The notes: a model not told the origin generated them from the letters alone. A stretch of 12,697 nt of DNA from an uncultured Bacilli bacterium (GCA_947627965.1 CANQYA010000016.1:1-12697); one strand, 5' to 3'. Positions 1 to 7,622 are shown, counted from the stretch's first letter. Numbers and translations are program-made.

Positions 1-831
1 AAAAGCTTCCCTAGGATTAGTAGTAGCTAACTTATCGAATTCGTCTAACATAATAATTCCATGTTGGGTTTTGTTGACATCATTATCACTAGCTATATAT
101 AATTTTTTTAAAATATTTCTTACTGAATCCCCTACATAACCTGTACTAGTATAATTAGTCATATCTTCGATAACAACAGGAACAGCAAATTCTTTACCAA
201 TACTTCTTACGATTTCTGTTTTACCACAACCAGTCGGACCATATAATAATATATTACTTTTCATTCCTTCAAAATCAGAGTATCGTAAATTGCGAGCAAT
301 TGTCCTTACTACTGTCTTAACAGCTTCGTCTTGCCCAATTATTCTTTTCGTTATATTATTGTAAACTTCATTAATATTAATATTATTTTCATTAATAACG
401 TCATCATTTTTTCCTTTTTCACCATAATTATCAATAAATAGTTGATCTAAAAGATTAATATTTAATTTAACTTTTTTACTTTCTTTATTATATAAATTAA
501 TCGCATAACAAACGGTTTTTTCGTTATTCTTTTCTAATACATAAATAAATTGCTCACTAGCTTCTTTATATAATTCTGAGCACAAATCAATGTAATCATA
601 ATTTTCATATTCATTACTCTTATAATAATTTTTTAATTGGTCATCGGTTACTGGAAAAGCAAAAACTTTTTTATTATTATTTAATTGACTAACATTAGTT
701 AATAAATGATAACGATTACCATACTTGTCTACTAAAGCATCATCATCTATTATTCCTCTTATTAAACGATTTGTTTTTAAAATAATTCTCTTTCCTAATT
801 GAAAAGTGTCAAACAATATTCCATAATTCAT
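1..831 (-). CDS. ClpX-like AAA+ ATPase, N-terminal 277 residues (3' end outside window)
   Basis: The first 277 codons are present and run off the left edge. From about residue 158 the protein reads like the ClpX/HslU clade of AAA+ unfoldases: an IIGQDEAV box, Walker A GPTGCGKT at residues 198-205, the GYVGDSV segment that corresponds to GYVGEDV in ClpX, and Walker B IIMLDEFDK at 259-267 with the D-E pair at 263-264. Unlike ClpX, the N-terminus has no four-cysteine zinc finger. Residues 1-157 are a different, Asn/Lys/Tyr-rich region that I do not recognise. Family knowledge suggests an ATP-driven hexameric unfoldase; partner protease and substrates are unknown. The ATG at 831 is chosen because GGGAG (844-848) lies upstream and an ATG slightly further out meets TAG at once. 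It has its own promoter at 857-885. The ClpX-like assignment is firm; identity with true ClpX is doubtful. Confidence 0.85.
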   Translation of the reverse strand, partial: MNYGILFDTFQLGKRIILKTNRLIRGIIDDDALVDKYGNRYHLLTNVSQLNNNKKVFAFPVTDDQLKNYYKSNEYENYDYIDLCSELYKEASEQFIYVLEKNNEKTVCYAINLYNKESKKVKLNINLLDQLFIDNYGEKGKNDDVINENNININEVYNNITKRIIGQDEAVKTVVRTIARNLRYSDFEGMKSNILLYGPTGCGKTEIVRSIGKEFAVPVVIEDMTNYTSTGYVGDSVRNILKKLYIASDNDVNKTQHGIIMLDEFDKLATTNPREAF

Positions 832-856
832 ACTACATCAAAACTCCCATAATTTG

Positions 857-885
857 ATTATAATTAATATATTGTTTTTTTTCAA
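857..885 (-). promoter_or_regulatory. sigma-A promoter of the ClpX-like gene
   Basis: On the minus strand TTGAAA (880-885) is followed by a 17-base spacer and a perfect TATAAT (857-862). The predicted transcription start near 850 leaves a leader of roughly 19 bases carrying the GGGAG ribosome binding site. The -35 box directly abuts the rpmF terminator. Confidence 0.75.
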
Positions 886-912
886 GAAAAAAAGTGCCTA
901 TTCAGCACTTTT
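886..912 (-). terminator. Intrinsic terminator of yceD-rpmF
   Basis: An 8-bp stem pairs 890-897 with 905-912 (AAAAGTGC with GCACTTTT) around a 7-base loop, and reads into a T-run on the minus strand. The rpmF stop codon (898-900) lies inside the loop, so the terminator is built from the end of the gene. Confidence 0.8.
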
Positions 913-1083
913 AGCTTCAATAACTTTTTTACCTTTATAACTACCACATTTTTTACATACACGATGTGGTTTAATTACTTCGCCACATTCCTTACAAGTA
1001 GTTGTTCCAACTACATCTAAAGCGTTGTGACTTCTTCTCATTCTTTTTCTAGTTTTTGAAACTTTTCTAAATGGTACCGCCAT
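898..1083 (-). CDS. rpmF: 50S ribosomal protein L32
   Basis: This 61-residue basic protein begins [19 protein letters not shown], the diagnostic L32 N-terminus, followed by a zinc ribbon with cysteine pairs C30/C33 and C43/C46. Length and motif spacing are normal for the zinc-binding (C+) form of the large-subunit protein. The AAAAGGAG ribosome binding site (1092-1099) overlaps the end of yceD and the gene starts five bases after the yceD stop codon, so the two are co-transcribed and probably translationally coupled. The yceD-rpmF pair is a widely conserved bacterial neighbourhood. Confidence 0.97.
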   Translation of the reverse strand: MAVPFRKVSKTRKRMRRSHNALDVVGTTTCKECGEVIKPHRVCKKCGSYKGKKVIEAKSAE

Positions 1084-1088
1084 TTATA

Positions 1089-1562
1089 TCACTCCTTTTC
1101 CATTTCTTCTAGTTTTGTAGCTAAGACGCTAAATGGATTATCCCTTTTTATTTCATCTTCGCTAATTACTTTCCATCCGTCCCCTTGATATTTACTTAAA
1201 TCACTGACCTTAGTATATTTAAGTGGGATTTCTAAAACAATATTTTGCCATAAAATCTCAAGAATATCAATACTATTTTTATCTTTTTCGATAAATTCGT
1301 CTAAACAAGTATCAATTAAAGTATCAAAATTATAGTCAATATCGTCTAAACTTATCGCGTCCATCAAAACCATTGTTCCTTTTAAATTTCCTGATAAACC
1401 AATTGTCTCGTCAGCGTTATAATGTATATCGCCAAAAAAATGGACATCTTTAAGTTCTCGTATTTCATTATTAGTATATTTTTGATTATCAAAGACAATA
1501 TCTTTATCAATTACTAATTTACTGGTATTATGGCAAAACAACTCATCTAACTCTATAATCAT
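1089..1562 (-). CDS. yceD: YceD/DUF177 family protein
   Basis: The product is an acidic protein of about 157 residues directly upstream of rpmF, the classic position of DUF177 (YceD; YlbN in Bacillus). The GTMVL segment followed by acidic beta-type sequence, the NIVLEIPLKY segment and the C-terminal NPFSVLATKLEEM tail fit the family. The family is linked to ribosomal RNA or large-subunit biogenesis, but its biochemical role is not settled. The cysteine that I recall after GTxxLP in Bacillus relatives appears to be replaced here. I chose ATG at 1562, which lies 7-9 bases from the GGTGG/GGTG ribosome binding site (1570-1576). An in-frame GTG at 1568 would add two residues but sits only about 3 bases from GGTGG. 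TGA is the stop codon. Confidence 0.88.
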   Translation of the reverse strand: MIIELDELFCHNTSKLVIDKDIVFDNQKYTNNEIRELKDVHFFGDIHYNADETIGLSGNLKGTMVLMDAISLDDIDYNFDTLIDTCLDEFIEKDKNSIDILEILWQNIVLEIPLKYTKVSDLSKYQGDGWKVISEDEIKRDNPFSVLATKLEEMEKE

Positions 1563-1582
1563 TTTCACGCACCACCGAAAAG

Positions 1583-1611
1583 ATTATAACTTAAATAAGA
1601 TAAATATGCAA
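1583..1611 (-). promoter_or_regulatory. Probable promoter of yceD-rpmF
   Basis: A perfect TATAAT (1583-1588, minus strand) lies 17 bases from TTGCAT (1606-1611), a weak -35 match. The predicted start near 1576 would leave only about 14 bases before the ATG at 1562, which is tight but similar to other genes in this window. Confidence 0.5.
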
Positions 1612-1676
1612 TAATTAAATCGCTTTTGGAAAATCTAAATCTTTGATAATGCTTTATTCTTAGTTGTTTTCAAAAT

Positions 1677-1731
1677 AAAAGTGTAAACTAAAGTTAGCTT
1701 TACAAACTAATGTACATTTATTGACACTTTT
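1677..1731. other. Inverted repeat in the divergent yceD/tmcAL intergenic region
   Basis: AAAAGTGT (1677-1684) pairs with ACACTTTT (1724-1731) around a 39-base interior. The interior holds a smaller GTAAA/TTTAC hairpin (1682-1703), a palindrome TGTACA and two AAACTAA copies (1685 and 1704). T-rich sequence follows on either strand. It could be a bidirectional terminator-like structure or an operator; nothing shows which. The rest of 1590-1747 shows nothing clear. Confidence 0.3.
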
Positions 1732-1747
1732 TGCTTTCCATTTCCCC

Positions 1748-1775
1748 TTTACTTTTAATTATTTTATAGTATAAT
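1748..1775 (+). promoter_or_regulatory. Probable promoter of tmcAL
   Basis: A perfect TATAAT (1770-1775) lies 16 bases after TTTACT (1748-1753). The predicted start near 1782 is only about 12 bases before the tmcAL ATG, with GGAGG (1785-1789) almost at the 5' end of the transcript. Confidence 0.55.
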
Positions 1776-1793
1776 ACACCTCATGGAGGTCTC

Positions 1794-2918
1794 ATGAAAA
1801 AAATAGGTATTATTTGTGAATACAATCCCTTTCATAATGGACATATATATCATTTAAACCAAATAAAAGCGATGTTCCCTCAATCTTTTATTGTTTTAGT
1901 TATGTCTTCTTCCTTTACTGAACGAGGTGACATAAGTATCTTAAATAAATGGGAAAAAACTTCTATCGCTTTAGATTATGGCGTTGATTTAGTAATTGAA
2001 CTACCCTTTATCTATGCTAGTCAATCCGCTGATATTTTTAGTTACGGAGCAATTGCAATCTTAAAAGAATTAAAAGTAGATACTATCGTCTTTGGAACTG
2101 AAACTAATAATAGTGATAAATTAAAAAAATTAGCTATGACCCAAATAAACAATCCTGACTATGATAAAAAAGTAAAGGAATACCTAAGTCAAGGAATAAA
2201 TTATCCTACTGCTACTTCTAAAGCTGTTAAAGATATTACTGACGAAGAAATAATTTTTCCTAACGATTTACTTGGACTAAGTTATACCAAAGAAATAATT
2301 AAACAAAAAGCTAATATTGAAATAGTAACTATAAAAAGAAATAATAACTTTAATGATAAAGAGTTAAAGGGCGACATAGTAAGTTCTACTGCCATTAGAG
2401 CTAATTTAAAAAATAAACTTATAAAAAACTATATTCCTAAAGAAACTTATAATTATTTAAAGAAGAAAAAAGAAAATAATAATTATTTTAACTTTTTAAA
2501 ATATAAAATATTAACGGAACAAGAAAATATCAATAAATATCAAACTGTTGACGAAGGAATAGAAAATAGAATTTTAAAATATATAGATAATTCTAATAAT
2601 TTAGACGAATTAATTTTAAAAATAAAAACTAAAAGATATACCTATAATAAATTACATCGTATGTTTACGCATATATTATGTGGTCTATCTAAAGAAGAAG
2701 CTCACGATTTAGAATTAAAATATATACGGGTTTTAGGTTTTAATAAAGAAGGAAAAAAATACTTAAATACGATTAAAAAAGAAATAAATATTCCTATTAT
2801 CACTAACTATAATCAAAAAAATGCTTCCTTATTAGAGTTAGAAACCAAAGTCGATAAAATATATTCTTTAATTATGGAAAGTGAAAACAATTATCGCCAA
2901 CAACCAATTCAAAAATAA
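1794..2918 (+). CDS. tmcAL: tRNA(Met) cytidine acetate ligase TmcAL
   Basis: TmcAL (formerly YlbM) makes N4-acetylcytidine at wobble position C34 of elongator tRNA-Met, using acetate and ATP through an acetyl-adenylate. The 374-residue protein opens with IGIICEYNPFHNGH, giving the nucleotidyltransferase HNGH motif at residues 14-17. It continues with FGTE (100-103), PNDLLGLSYTKEI (156-168) and SSTAIR (197-202), the ATP-site motif of this fold. The Lys/Asn-rich C-terminal half, presumed to bind tRNA, is slightly shorter than in Bacillus relatives. GGAGG (1785-1789) lies four bases before the ATG. The gene diverges from yceD-rpmF, whereas in Bacillus ylbM, ylbN (yceD) and rpmF run in one direction. 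It is probably transcribed together with the downstream SpoIID-family gene. Confidence 0.93.
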   Translation: MKKIGIICEYNPFHNGHIYHLNQIKAMFPQSFIVLVMSSSFTERGDISILNKWEKTSIALDYGVDLVIELPFIYASQSADIFSYGAIAILKELKVDTIVFGTETNNSDKLKKLAMTQINNPDYDKKVKEYLSQGINYPTATSKAVKDITDEEIIFPNDLLGLSYTKEIIKQKANIEIVTIKRNNNFNDKELKGDIVSSTAIRANLKNKLIKNYIPKETYNYLKKKKENNNYFNFLKYKILTEQENINKYQTVDEGIENRILKYIDNSNNLDELILKIKTKRYTYNKLHRMFTHILCGLSKEEAHDLELKYIRVLGFNKEGKKYLNTIKKEINIPIITNYNQKNASLLELETKVDKIYSLIMESENNYRQQPIQK

Positions 2919-2969
2919 TTTTTATGTATAATTTTATATTTATTACTAAAACTATAATTGGTGAATAAT

Positions 2970-4124
2970 ATGGTTAATTATTATGAAATAAGAGACTTAG
3001 ATAACGAAGAAGTATTAATTTTATACTTAAATCAAGAATATGAAATAAATAATCATGAAAATATTTCTATCTTAAATAAAATTAATAATTATATTAGGGG
3101 TAATAATATAAAATGGCATGGTAATAAAGTTATTTTAGTAATAGATAAACTTGTTTTAGGTACGATTGTCTTTGGTAAATATAATAATAAAAGTAATACT
3201 TTTGACTATATCGATACAGTTGTTCTAAATCATTATAATAGTGATAATATCGAACTTGGTTATTCTAAAATACAACCGAAAACGCCTTTTATTTTAGATA
3301 GTTACAGTAACATAATTATCGATGACGATATAGCTGTTAATGTTATCGACAGTAATGGCGAAATAATAACTATCGGTTTAGAAGATTATGTAACTGGTGT
3401 CGTCGCTTCAGAAATGCCTATTTCTTTTAATATGGAAGCTTTAAAAGCTCAAGCTATAGCGTGTAGAACTTATGCCCTTAGATATTTACAAGATAATCCT
3501 TATCTAACTAATAATATTAAAACCCAAATATATAAAAATCCTCAACAATTAATAGAAAGATGGAAAGAAGATTTTGAGGCTTACTATAAAAGAGTAAAAC
3601 AAGCTGTTAAAGCTACTAAGAAAATAGTAGCAACCTATAATGGTCAATTAATTCAATCTTTATATTACCCTATAAGTAATGGTTATACTGAATCTTCTTA
3701 CGAAGTTTTTGGTTATACTTATCCTTATCTTACCGTAGTCGATTCCACTTTAGACTTAAATACTGGTAAATATCTAAAAGAACAATACCTTTCTTTTGAC
3801 GATATAGCTAAAGCTTTAAAAATAAGTTTTAATTACAATACCCAAATAGAAATATTAGAAAAAGACTTATCCGGGCGTATTACTTCATTAAAAATAGATA
3901 ATAACTATTTTACAGGAACTGAGTTTCGTAATCTTTTAGGATTAAGATCAACTGATTTTACTTATGAAAAAGTAAGTGACGGATTAATATTTACAACTAA
4001 AGGTTTTGGTCACGGTGTAGGAATGAGCCAATACGGTGCGAATGAAATGGCTAAAAAAGGTAAAACTTTTGACCAAATATTAATGCATTATTATCCTGGT
4101 ATAAAATTAAGTCTCCATCAATGA
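2970..4124 (+). CDS. SpoIID/LytB domain protein lacking a visible signal peptide
   Basis: Residues about 124-384 form a SpoIID/LytB domain. IGLEDYVTGVVASEMP (135-150) is followed by EALKAQAIACRTYAL (156-170), and the C-terminal signature GFGHGVGMSQYGA (345-357) is followed by ILMHYYPG. SpoIID is a lytic transglycosylase that cuts denuded glycan strands during engulfment; E148 in ASEMP aligns with the region of its catalytic glutamate. Family members are normally exported and membrane-anchored. Here the first 115 residues are hydrophilic, without a hydrophobic leader, and contain only a short valine/isoleucine-rich stretch broken by charges (52-68). An in-frame stop at 2955-2957 excludes extension. 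I prefer ATG 2970 over TTG 2958 or GTG 2961, since GGTGA (2960-2964) makes a ribosome binding site for it. It lies 51 bases after tmcAL and probably shares its transcript. Confidence 0.88.
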   Translation: MVNYYEIRDLDNEEVLILYLNQEYEINNHENISILNKINNYIRGNNIKWHGNKVILVIDKLVLGTIVFGKYNNKSNTFDYIDTVVLNHYNSDNIELGYSKIQPKTPFILDSYSNIIIDDDIAVNVIDSNGEIITIGLEDYVTGVVASEMPISFNMEALKAQAIACRTYALRYLQDNPYLTNNIKTQIYKNPQQLIERWKEDFEAYYKRVKQAVKATKKIVATYNGQLIQSLYYPISNGYTESSYEVFGYTYPYLTVVDSTLDLNTGKYLKEQYLSFDDIAKALKISFNYNTQIEILEKDLSGRITSLKIDNNYFTGTEFRNLLGLRSTDFTYEKVSDGLIFTTKGFGHGVGMSQYGANEMAKKGKTFDQILMHYYPGIKLSLHQ

Positions 4125-4166
4125 ACAAAATAGGATAACACCATTTTTTTCTTAAATATTAAGAGC

Positions 4167-4194
4167 GATACTTAAATTAGGTATCACTTTTTTT
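4167..4194 (+). terminator. Terminator after the SpoIID-family gene
   Basis: GATACTTA (4167-4174) pairs with TAGGTATC (4178-4185), with one G-T pair and a 3-base loop. The sequence then reads AC and seven Ts. It closes the tmcAL-SpoIID transcript. The next 57 bases (4195-4251) show nothing identifiable. Confidence 0.75.
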
Positions 4195-4251
4195 ACAAAA
4201 ATACACATTTTAGCATTTTAAAAAAAGGTTCTTAATATTGCGGGGTGGAAT

Positions 4252-4282
4252 AAAAAGAAGTGACAGTTATATTCGTCACCTC
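4252..4282 (-). terminator. Terminator after the phosphohexomutase gene
   Basis: On the minus strand GAGGTGAC (4275-4282) pairs with GTCACTTC (4257-4264) around a 10-base loop, with one G-T pair, and is followed by TTTTT. It faces the plus-strand terminator at 4167-4194, as expected between convergent genes. Confidence 0.65.
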
Positions 4283-4353
4283 AAAAAGTTCAAGCACCTT
4301 TTTTACTTTTTATTGTTTTTACTTTTTTCTACTTTTTTAATTCGTTCTTATAC

Positions 4354-5715
4354 TTATTGATTATATTTATGGATTAAACTTTCAAATTCATTTTTTATTT
4401 CGTTAAGTCGTTCCTTATTTGTAGCTTCAAACCTAGCTGTTATATTAGGTCCAGTATTACTACATCTTACTAAAGCCCAACCATCATTAAAAGTTACTCT
4501 TACCCCGTCAATAGTATTTATACTATAATTTCTTTCAATACAATAATTTTTTATTTTTTCAACAACATTAAACTTCTCATTATCACTTGATGGATACTTT
4601 AATTCACTAGTTGCTTCATAATGTGAAACACCTTCTAAAAGACTACTTAAAGGTTTATTAGTTTTCGATAATATTTCAACTAATCTAAGACCTGCATATA
4701 ATCCTGAATCAAATCCAGGCCACCTATCTCTAAAGTAAACATGTCCTGATAACTCACCTCCAAAAGGTAAATTATCTTCTTTTACTTTAGCTTTCGTATA
4801 AGAATTACCCGTTCTATAACATATAGCTGTTCCACCTAAACGTTTTATTTCATCATCCAAAGCTTTAGAACACTTAACATCGTATAAAAATGTCTTATTA
4901 CTTACTTTATTAATAATATCACGAATAATTATAATCATATATTTATCAGTAGGAATATAATTACCCTTTTCGTCAACAATACCTACTCGATCTCCATCGC
5001 CATCAAAACCAATACCAATATCAGCATTTAATTCTAAAACTTTTCTTTTTAAAGCAAGTAAGTTTTCTTCGACACAAGGATCGGGGTGATGATTAGGAAA
5101 ATTAGGATCTGAATTACCATATAGTACTTCTAACTCAATAGGAAAACGATAATATATATCTTTAGCTATGCAACTAGTCGTTCCGTTTCCTAAGTCTAAT
5201 ACTACCTTTAATTTTCTTTCTCCTAAGGAAATAGAAGAAGTCATTAATTTAATATAATCGTCTCTTACATCAAATTTAGTTAATGTTCCATTACCCTTTT
5301 TAAAATTGCCAGCTAAAGTAAAGTTACAAAAGTCCTCAATCATTTCTCCTCTAGCATTGCCTCTTTCGTCAAAGGCTATCTTAAAACCATTATCGTCTTT
5401 AGGATTATGACTAGCAGTTACCATTACCCCACTAGGTATTCCTTTTAAAATACAAGCATAATAGTACATAGGTGTCGTTACTAATCCCAAGTCAATAACA
5501 TCTACCCCTGTCTCTAATATTCCCTTAATTAAACTAGTTTCTAATTCAAGAGAAGAATAACGATTATCACGACCGACAATACATTTATATTTACCTAAAT
5601 TTTGAATATAAGTTCCAAAACTTTTACCAATTGTATAAGCAACATCACTATTTATATCGCTAGGATATACTCCTCTAATATCATATCCTCTAAATATATA
5701 CTTATTAATATTCAT
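4354..5715 (-). CDS. Phosphomannomutase/phosphoglucomutase (AlgC-type alpha-D-phosphohexomutase)
   Basis: This cytosolic enzyme interconverts hexose 6- and 1-phosphates to supply sugar nucleotides for envelope glycans. All four family signatures are present in 453 residues. TASHNP carries the phosphoserine S102, DGDGDR (238-243) is the magnesium loop, GELSGH (320-325) is the sugar-recognition loop, and RCSNTGP (417-423) is the phosphate-binding loop. The N-terminal FRGYDIRGVYP resembles the AlgC-type PMM/PGM branch rather than GlmM. Substrate preference between mannose and glucose phosphates cannot be read from the sequence. AGGAGG (5720-5725) precedes the ATG and overlaps the stop codon of the upstream gene, so the two genes are coupled. 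Confidence 0.93.
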   Translation of the reverse strand: MNINKYIFRGYDIRGVYPSDINSDVAYTIGKSFGTYIQNLGKYKCIVGRDNRYSSLELETSLIKGILETGVDVIDLGLVTTPMYYYACILKGIPSGVMVTASHNPKDDNGFKIAFDERGNARGEMIEDFCNFTLAGNFKKGNGTLTKFDVRDDYIKLMTSSISLGERKLKVVLDLGNGTTSCIAKDIYYRFPIELEVLYGNSDPNFPNHHPDPCVEENLLALKRKVLELNADIGIGFDGDGDRVGIVDEKGNYIPTDKYMIIIIRDIINKVSNKTFLYDVKCSKALDDEIKRLGGTAICYRTGNSYTKAKVKEDNLPFGGELSGHVYFRDRWPGFDSGLYAGLRLVEILSKTNKPLSSLLEGVSHYEATSELKYPSSDNEKFNVVEKIKNYCIERNYSINTIDGVRVTFNDGWALVRCSNTGPNITARFEATNKERLNEIKNEFESLIHKYNQ

Positions 5716-5723
5716 TATTCCTC

Positions 5724-6233
5724 CTATTGTACCCTACTAGTAGTACAAGTATATTGATTGCTAGTATAATAATCATATTGTTCAGCAAGAACATTTTTAT
5801 AATTTAATAACAATTCCTCATCACTATAATCAAACTTATCAAAATCAATCTTTAAAATATAAGTATTATTATCAGTATCTTCTTCAAAATAAACGTTATC
5901 GACTTTCTTTAAATTTTCGTAATCTTCTATTCTAATTTGTTCTTCTGGTAAAGCTCCTCCAATTGATTTTATTTCATATTTAATTGTAGCATCATGTATT
6001 TTTTCCTCATGATAATTTGTTTCAATACTAGTAGTAATCATATAATCAGTATAATCGTCATCTTTAGTACAACTTAATTTCATAATTAAAGGTAAATTTT
6101 CTTCTTCATTATTAATTACTTCTTCTTCGGCAGGAAATAAAACTCTAAAAAGAGGTGGTAAAATAATAAATAATAAAAGAATAAAAATACCTAAATAACA
6201 TAAAACTTTATAATTGCCAGTATCATTTTTCAT
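5724..6233 (-). CDS. Small membrane-anchored extracytoplasmic protein of unknown function
   Basis: I do not recognise this 169-residue protein. A short Lys/Asn N-terminus is followed by one strongly hydrophobic helix (about residues 11-33, rich in Leu/Ile/Phe). Then comes an acidic linker and a polar domain starting near LSCTK with many Asp, Glu, Tyr and Thr residues. Two cysteines outside the helix, C55 and one near the C-terminus, could form a disulfide if the domain lies outside. The repeated thr/tyr beta-type pattern recalls small anchored proteins of uncultured Firmicutes, but this is only an impression. GGAGG (6239-6243) precedes the ATG. Its stop codon overlaps the ribosome binding site of the phosphohexomutase gene. 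A -35/-10 pair upstream is not convincing. Confidence 0.75.
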   Translation of the reverse strand: MKNDTGNYKVLCYLGIFILLLFIILPPLFRVLFPAEEEVINNEEENLPLIMKLSCTKDDDYTDYMITTSIETNYHEEKIHDATIKYEIKSIGGALPEEQIRIEDYENLKKVDNVYFEEDTDNNTYILKIDFDKFDYSDEELLLNYKNVLAEQYDYYTSNQYTCTTSRVQ

Positions 6234-6272
6234 ACGAGCCTCCTATACTAATATAGTACCACAATTAAAGAG

Positions 6273-6307
6273 AAAAAAAAAGTCTTTAAGACCGTTCTTA
6301 AAAACTT
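6273..6307 (-). terminator. Terminator after tig
   Basis: A 12-bp stem with one G-T pair joins 6296-6307 and 6280-6291 around a 4-base loop, and runs into a T-run on the minus strand two bases after the tig stop codon. The A-run and T-run flank it on both sides, so it may also work on the plus strand. Confidence 0.85.
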
Positions 6308-6308
6308 T

Positions 6309-7571
6309 TTATTTATTATATTCTTTTAATAATTCAATTACTTTACGAACTTCTAAGTCGTATTTAATCATTTCGATACCACCAAACATTTTTAAGAATT
6401 CGTCTTCTTTCATTTGGTATTTTTCAGCTAATTTAGTAGCTTCTTCTTGAGCTTCTTTATCACTAATTTCTACTTTCTCTAAAGTAGCAATTTCTTCTAA
6501 CATTAAACGATATAATACATGACTATAAGCTTCTTTTTCAAGATTATTTCTTAAATCGCTTTCTGTTGAATGAGTAAATTGATAATATAAATCTAAAGTA
6601 ATACCTTGCATTTTTATTTGTTCTTCAAATCTATGTAACAAGCGATCTACTTCTTCAGAAACCATTTCTTCGGGAATATCAACAGTTGTATTTTGACCTA
6701 CTGCTTCAAGTAAGTTATCAATATATTGATTTTCGTAATCCATTTCTTTTTGAGCAATGATGTTAGCTCTTATTTCATTTTCTAATGTCTCACGACTATT
6801 AACACCTTCCATAGCAAGATCCTCAAATAACTCGCTATCAAGTTCTCTTTCGACTTTTTCTTTAACTTCGTTAACTTTTACTGTAAAAGTAACTTCTTGT
6901 CCTTTTAATTCAGGAGCTGGATAGTCATCAGGGAAAGTAACTTTAATATCTTTTTCTTCATTTTGATGCATACCAATTAATTGTTCTTCAAAACCAGGTA
7001 TAAAAGTTCCACTACCAATTTCTAATTCGTAATTATCGGCTTTTCCTCCTTCAAAAGGAACACCATCTTTTTTACCTTCAAAATCAATTATAGCTACATC
7101 ACCATTATTGACAGTTCCATTTTCCTTAGTTTTTAATTCGCTATATCTTTCTAAAATGTGATGAATTTCATGATCAATTTCTTCTTTAGTTACTTCTACT
7201 TCTTCCTTTTTAATATTTAATCCTTTATATTTTTTAATTGAAACTTTAGGTTTAGTAATAAAAGTAAAATTTAATTCTACACCACTATCGTCAACACTTT
7301 TAATTTCTAATTTAGGTTGAGCGACAGGAATTAATTGAGATTCACTTAATGCTTTAGCATAAGCTTCTTCGATAACATAATCGACAGCAGGTATAAATAA
7401 ACGTTCTTTACCATATCTTTTCTCAAAAATATCTCTTGGTACCTTACCTTTTCTAAAACCATCAACTTCTACTTTTTGAACTTCGTCTTTAAAAGCTTTA
7501 TCTAATGCTTTAACCCAAGATTCTCCTTCTATTTTAATTGTTACAATATGTCTATTTTCATCTTTTGCCAT
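6309..7571 (-). CDS. tig: Trigger factor
   Basis: Trigger factor is the ribosome-bound chaperone and peptidyl-prolyl isomerase that meets nascent chains at the tunnel exit. The 420-residue product has the expected order of domains. The N-terminal ribosome-binding domain carries the signature GFRKGKVP (38-45). An FKBP-type domain (about 156-238) includes GDVAIIDFEG and a GTFIPGFEEQLIGM segment. The long charged helical C-terminal region forms the chaperone arms. Length is close to the usual 425-450. GGAGGTG (7576-7582) lies four bases before the ATG, a strong site. It is transcribed alone, between a clear promoter (7594-7622) and its own terminator. In many Firmicutes clpX follows tig; here it does not. 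Confidence 0.97.
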   Translation of the reverse strand: MAKDENRHIVTIKIEGESWVKALDKAFKDEVQKVEVDGFRKGKVPRDIFEKRYGKERLFIPAVDYVIEEAYAKALSESQLIPVAQPKLEIKSVDDSGVELNFTFITKPKVSIKKYKGLNIKKEEVEVTKEEIDHEIHHILERYSELKTKENGTVNNGDVAIIDFEGKKDGVPFEGGKADNYELEIGSGTFIPGFEEQLIGMHQNEEKDIKVTFPDDYPAPELKGQEVTFTVKVNEVKEKVERELDSELFEDLAMEGVNSRETLENEIRANIIAQKEMDYENQYIDNLLEAVGQNTTVDIPEEMVSEEVDRLLHRFEEQIKMQGITLDLYYQFTHSTESDLRNNLEKEAYSHVLYRLMLEEIATLEKVEISDKEAQEEATKLAEKYQMKEDEFLKMFGGIEMIKYDLEVRKVIELLKEYNK

Positions 7572-7593
7572 ATGGCACCTCCAATACTTCTAT

Positions 7594-7622
7594 ATTATAT
7601 ATGAAATAAAAGGTTTATTCAA
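7594..7622 (-). promoter_or_regulatory. sigma-A promoter of tig
   Basis: On the minus strand TTGAAT (7617-7622), a 17-base spacer and a perfect TATAAT (7594-7599) place the start near 7587, about 16 bases before the tig ATG. Confidence 0.75.

Noticed and set aside
1721..1726. Perfect TTGACA upstream of tmcAL
   Set aside because: No -10 box lies at 15-19 bases: the region there is CCCCTT. The TATAAT at 1770 is too far away.
1783..1797. Four-codon ORF (M-E-V-S-stop) overlapping the tmcAL start
   Set aside because: It has no ribosome binding site of its own and contains the tmcAL site, so it is probably chance.
2958..2969. TTG/GTG starts for the SpoIID-family gene
   Set aside because: They have no spaced ribosome binding site; GGTGA at 2960-2964 serves the ATG at 2970.
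4195..4251. GC-richer patch GCGGGGTGG between the convergent terminators as a riboswitch or RNA
   Set aside because: No promoter, no conserved aptamer pattern and no stable fold beyond the two terminators were found.
6214..6450. Plus-strand open frame of 78 codons over the tig 3' end
   Set aside because: It lies antisense to tig and its terminator, has Ser/Asn/Lys-rich translation without any motif, and no ribosome binding site.
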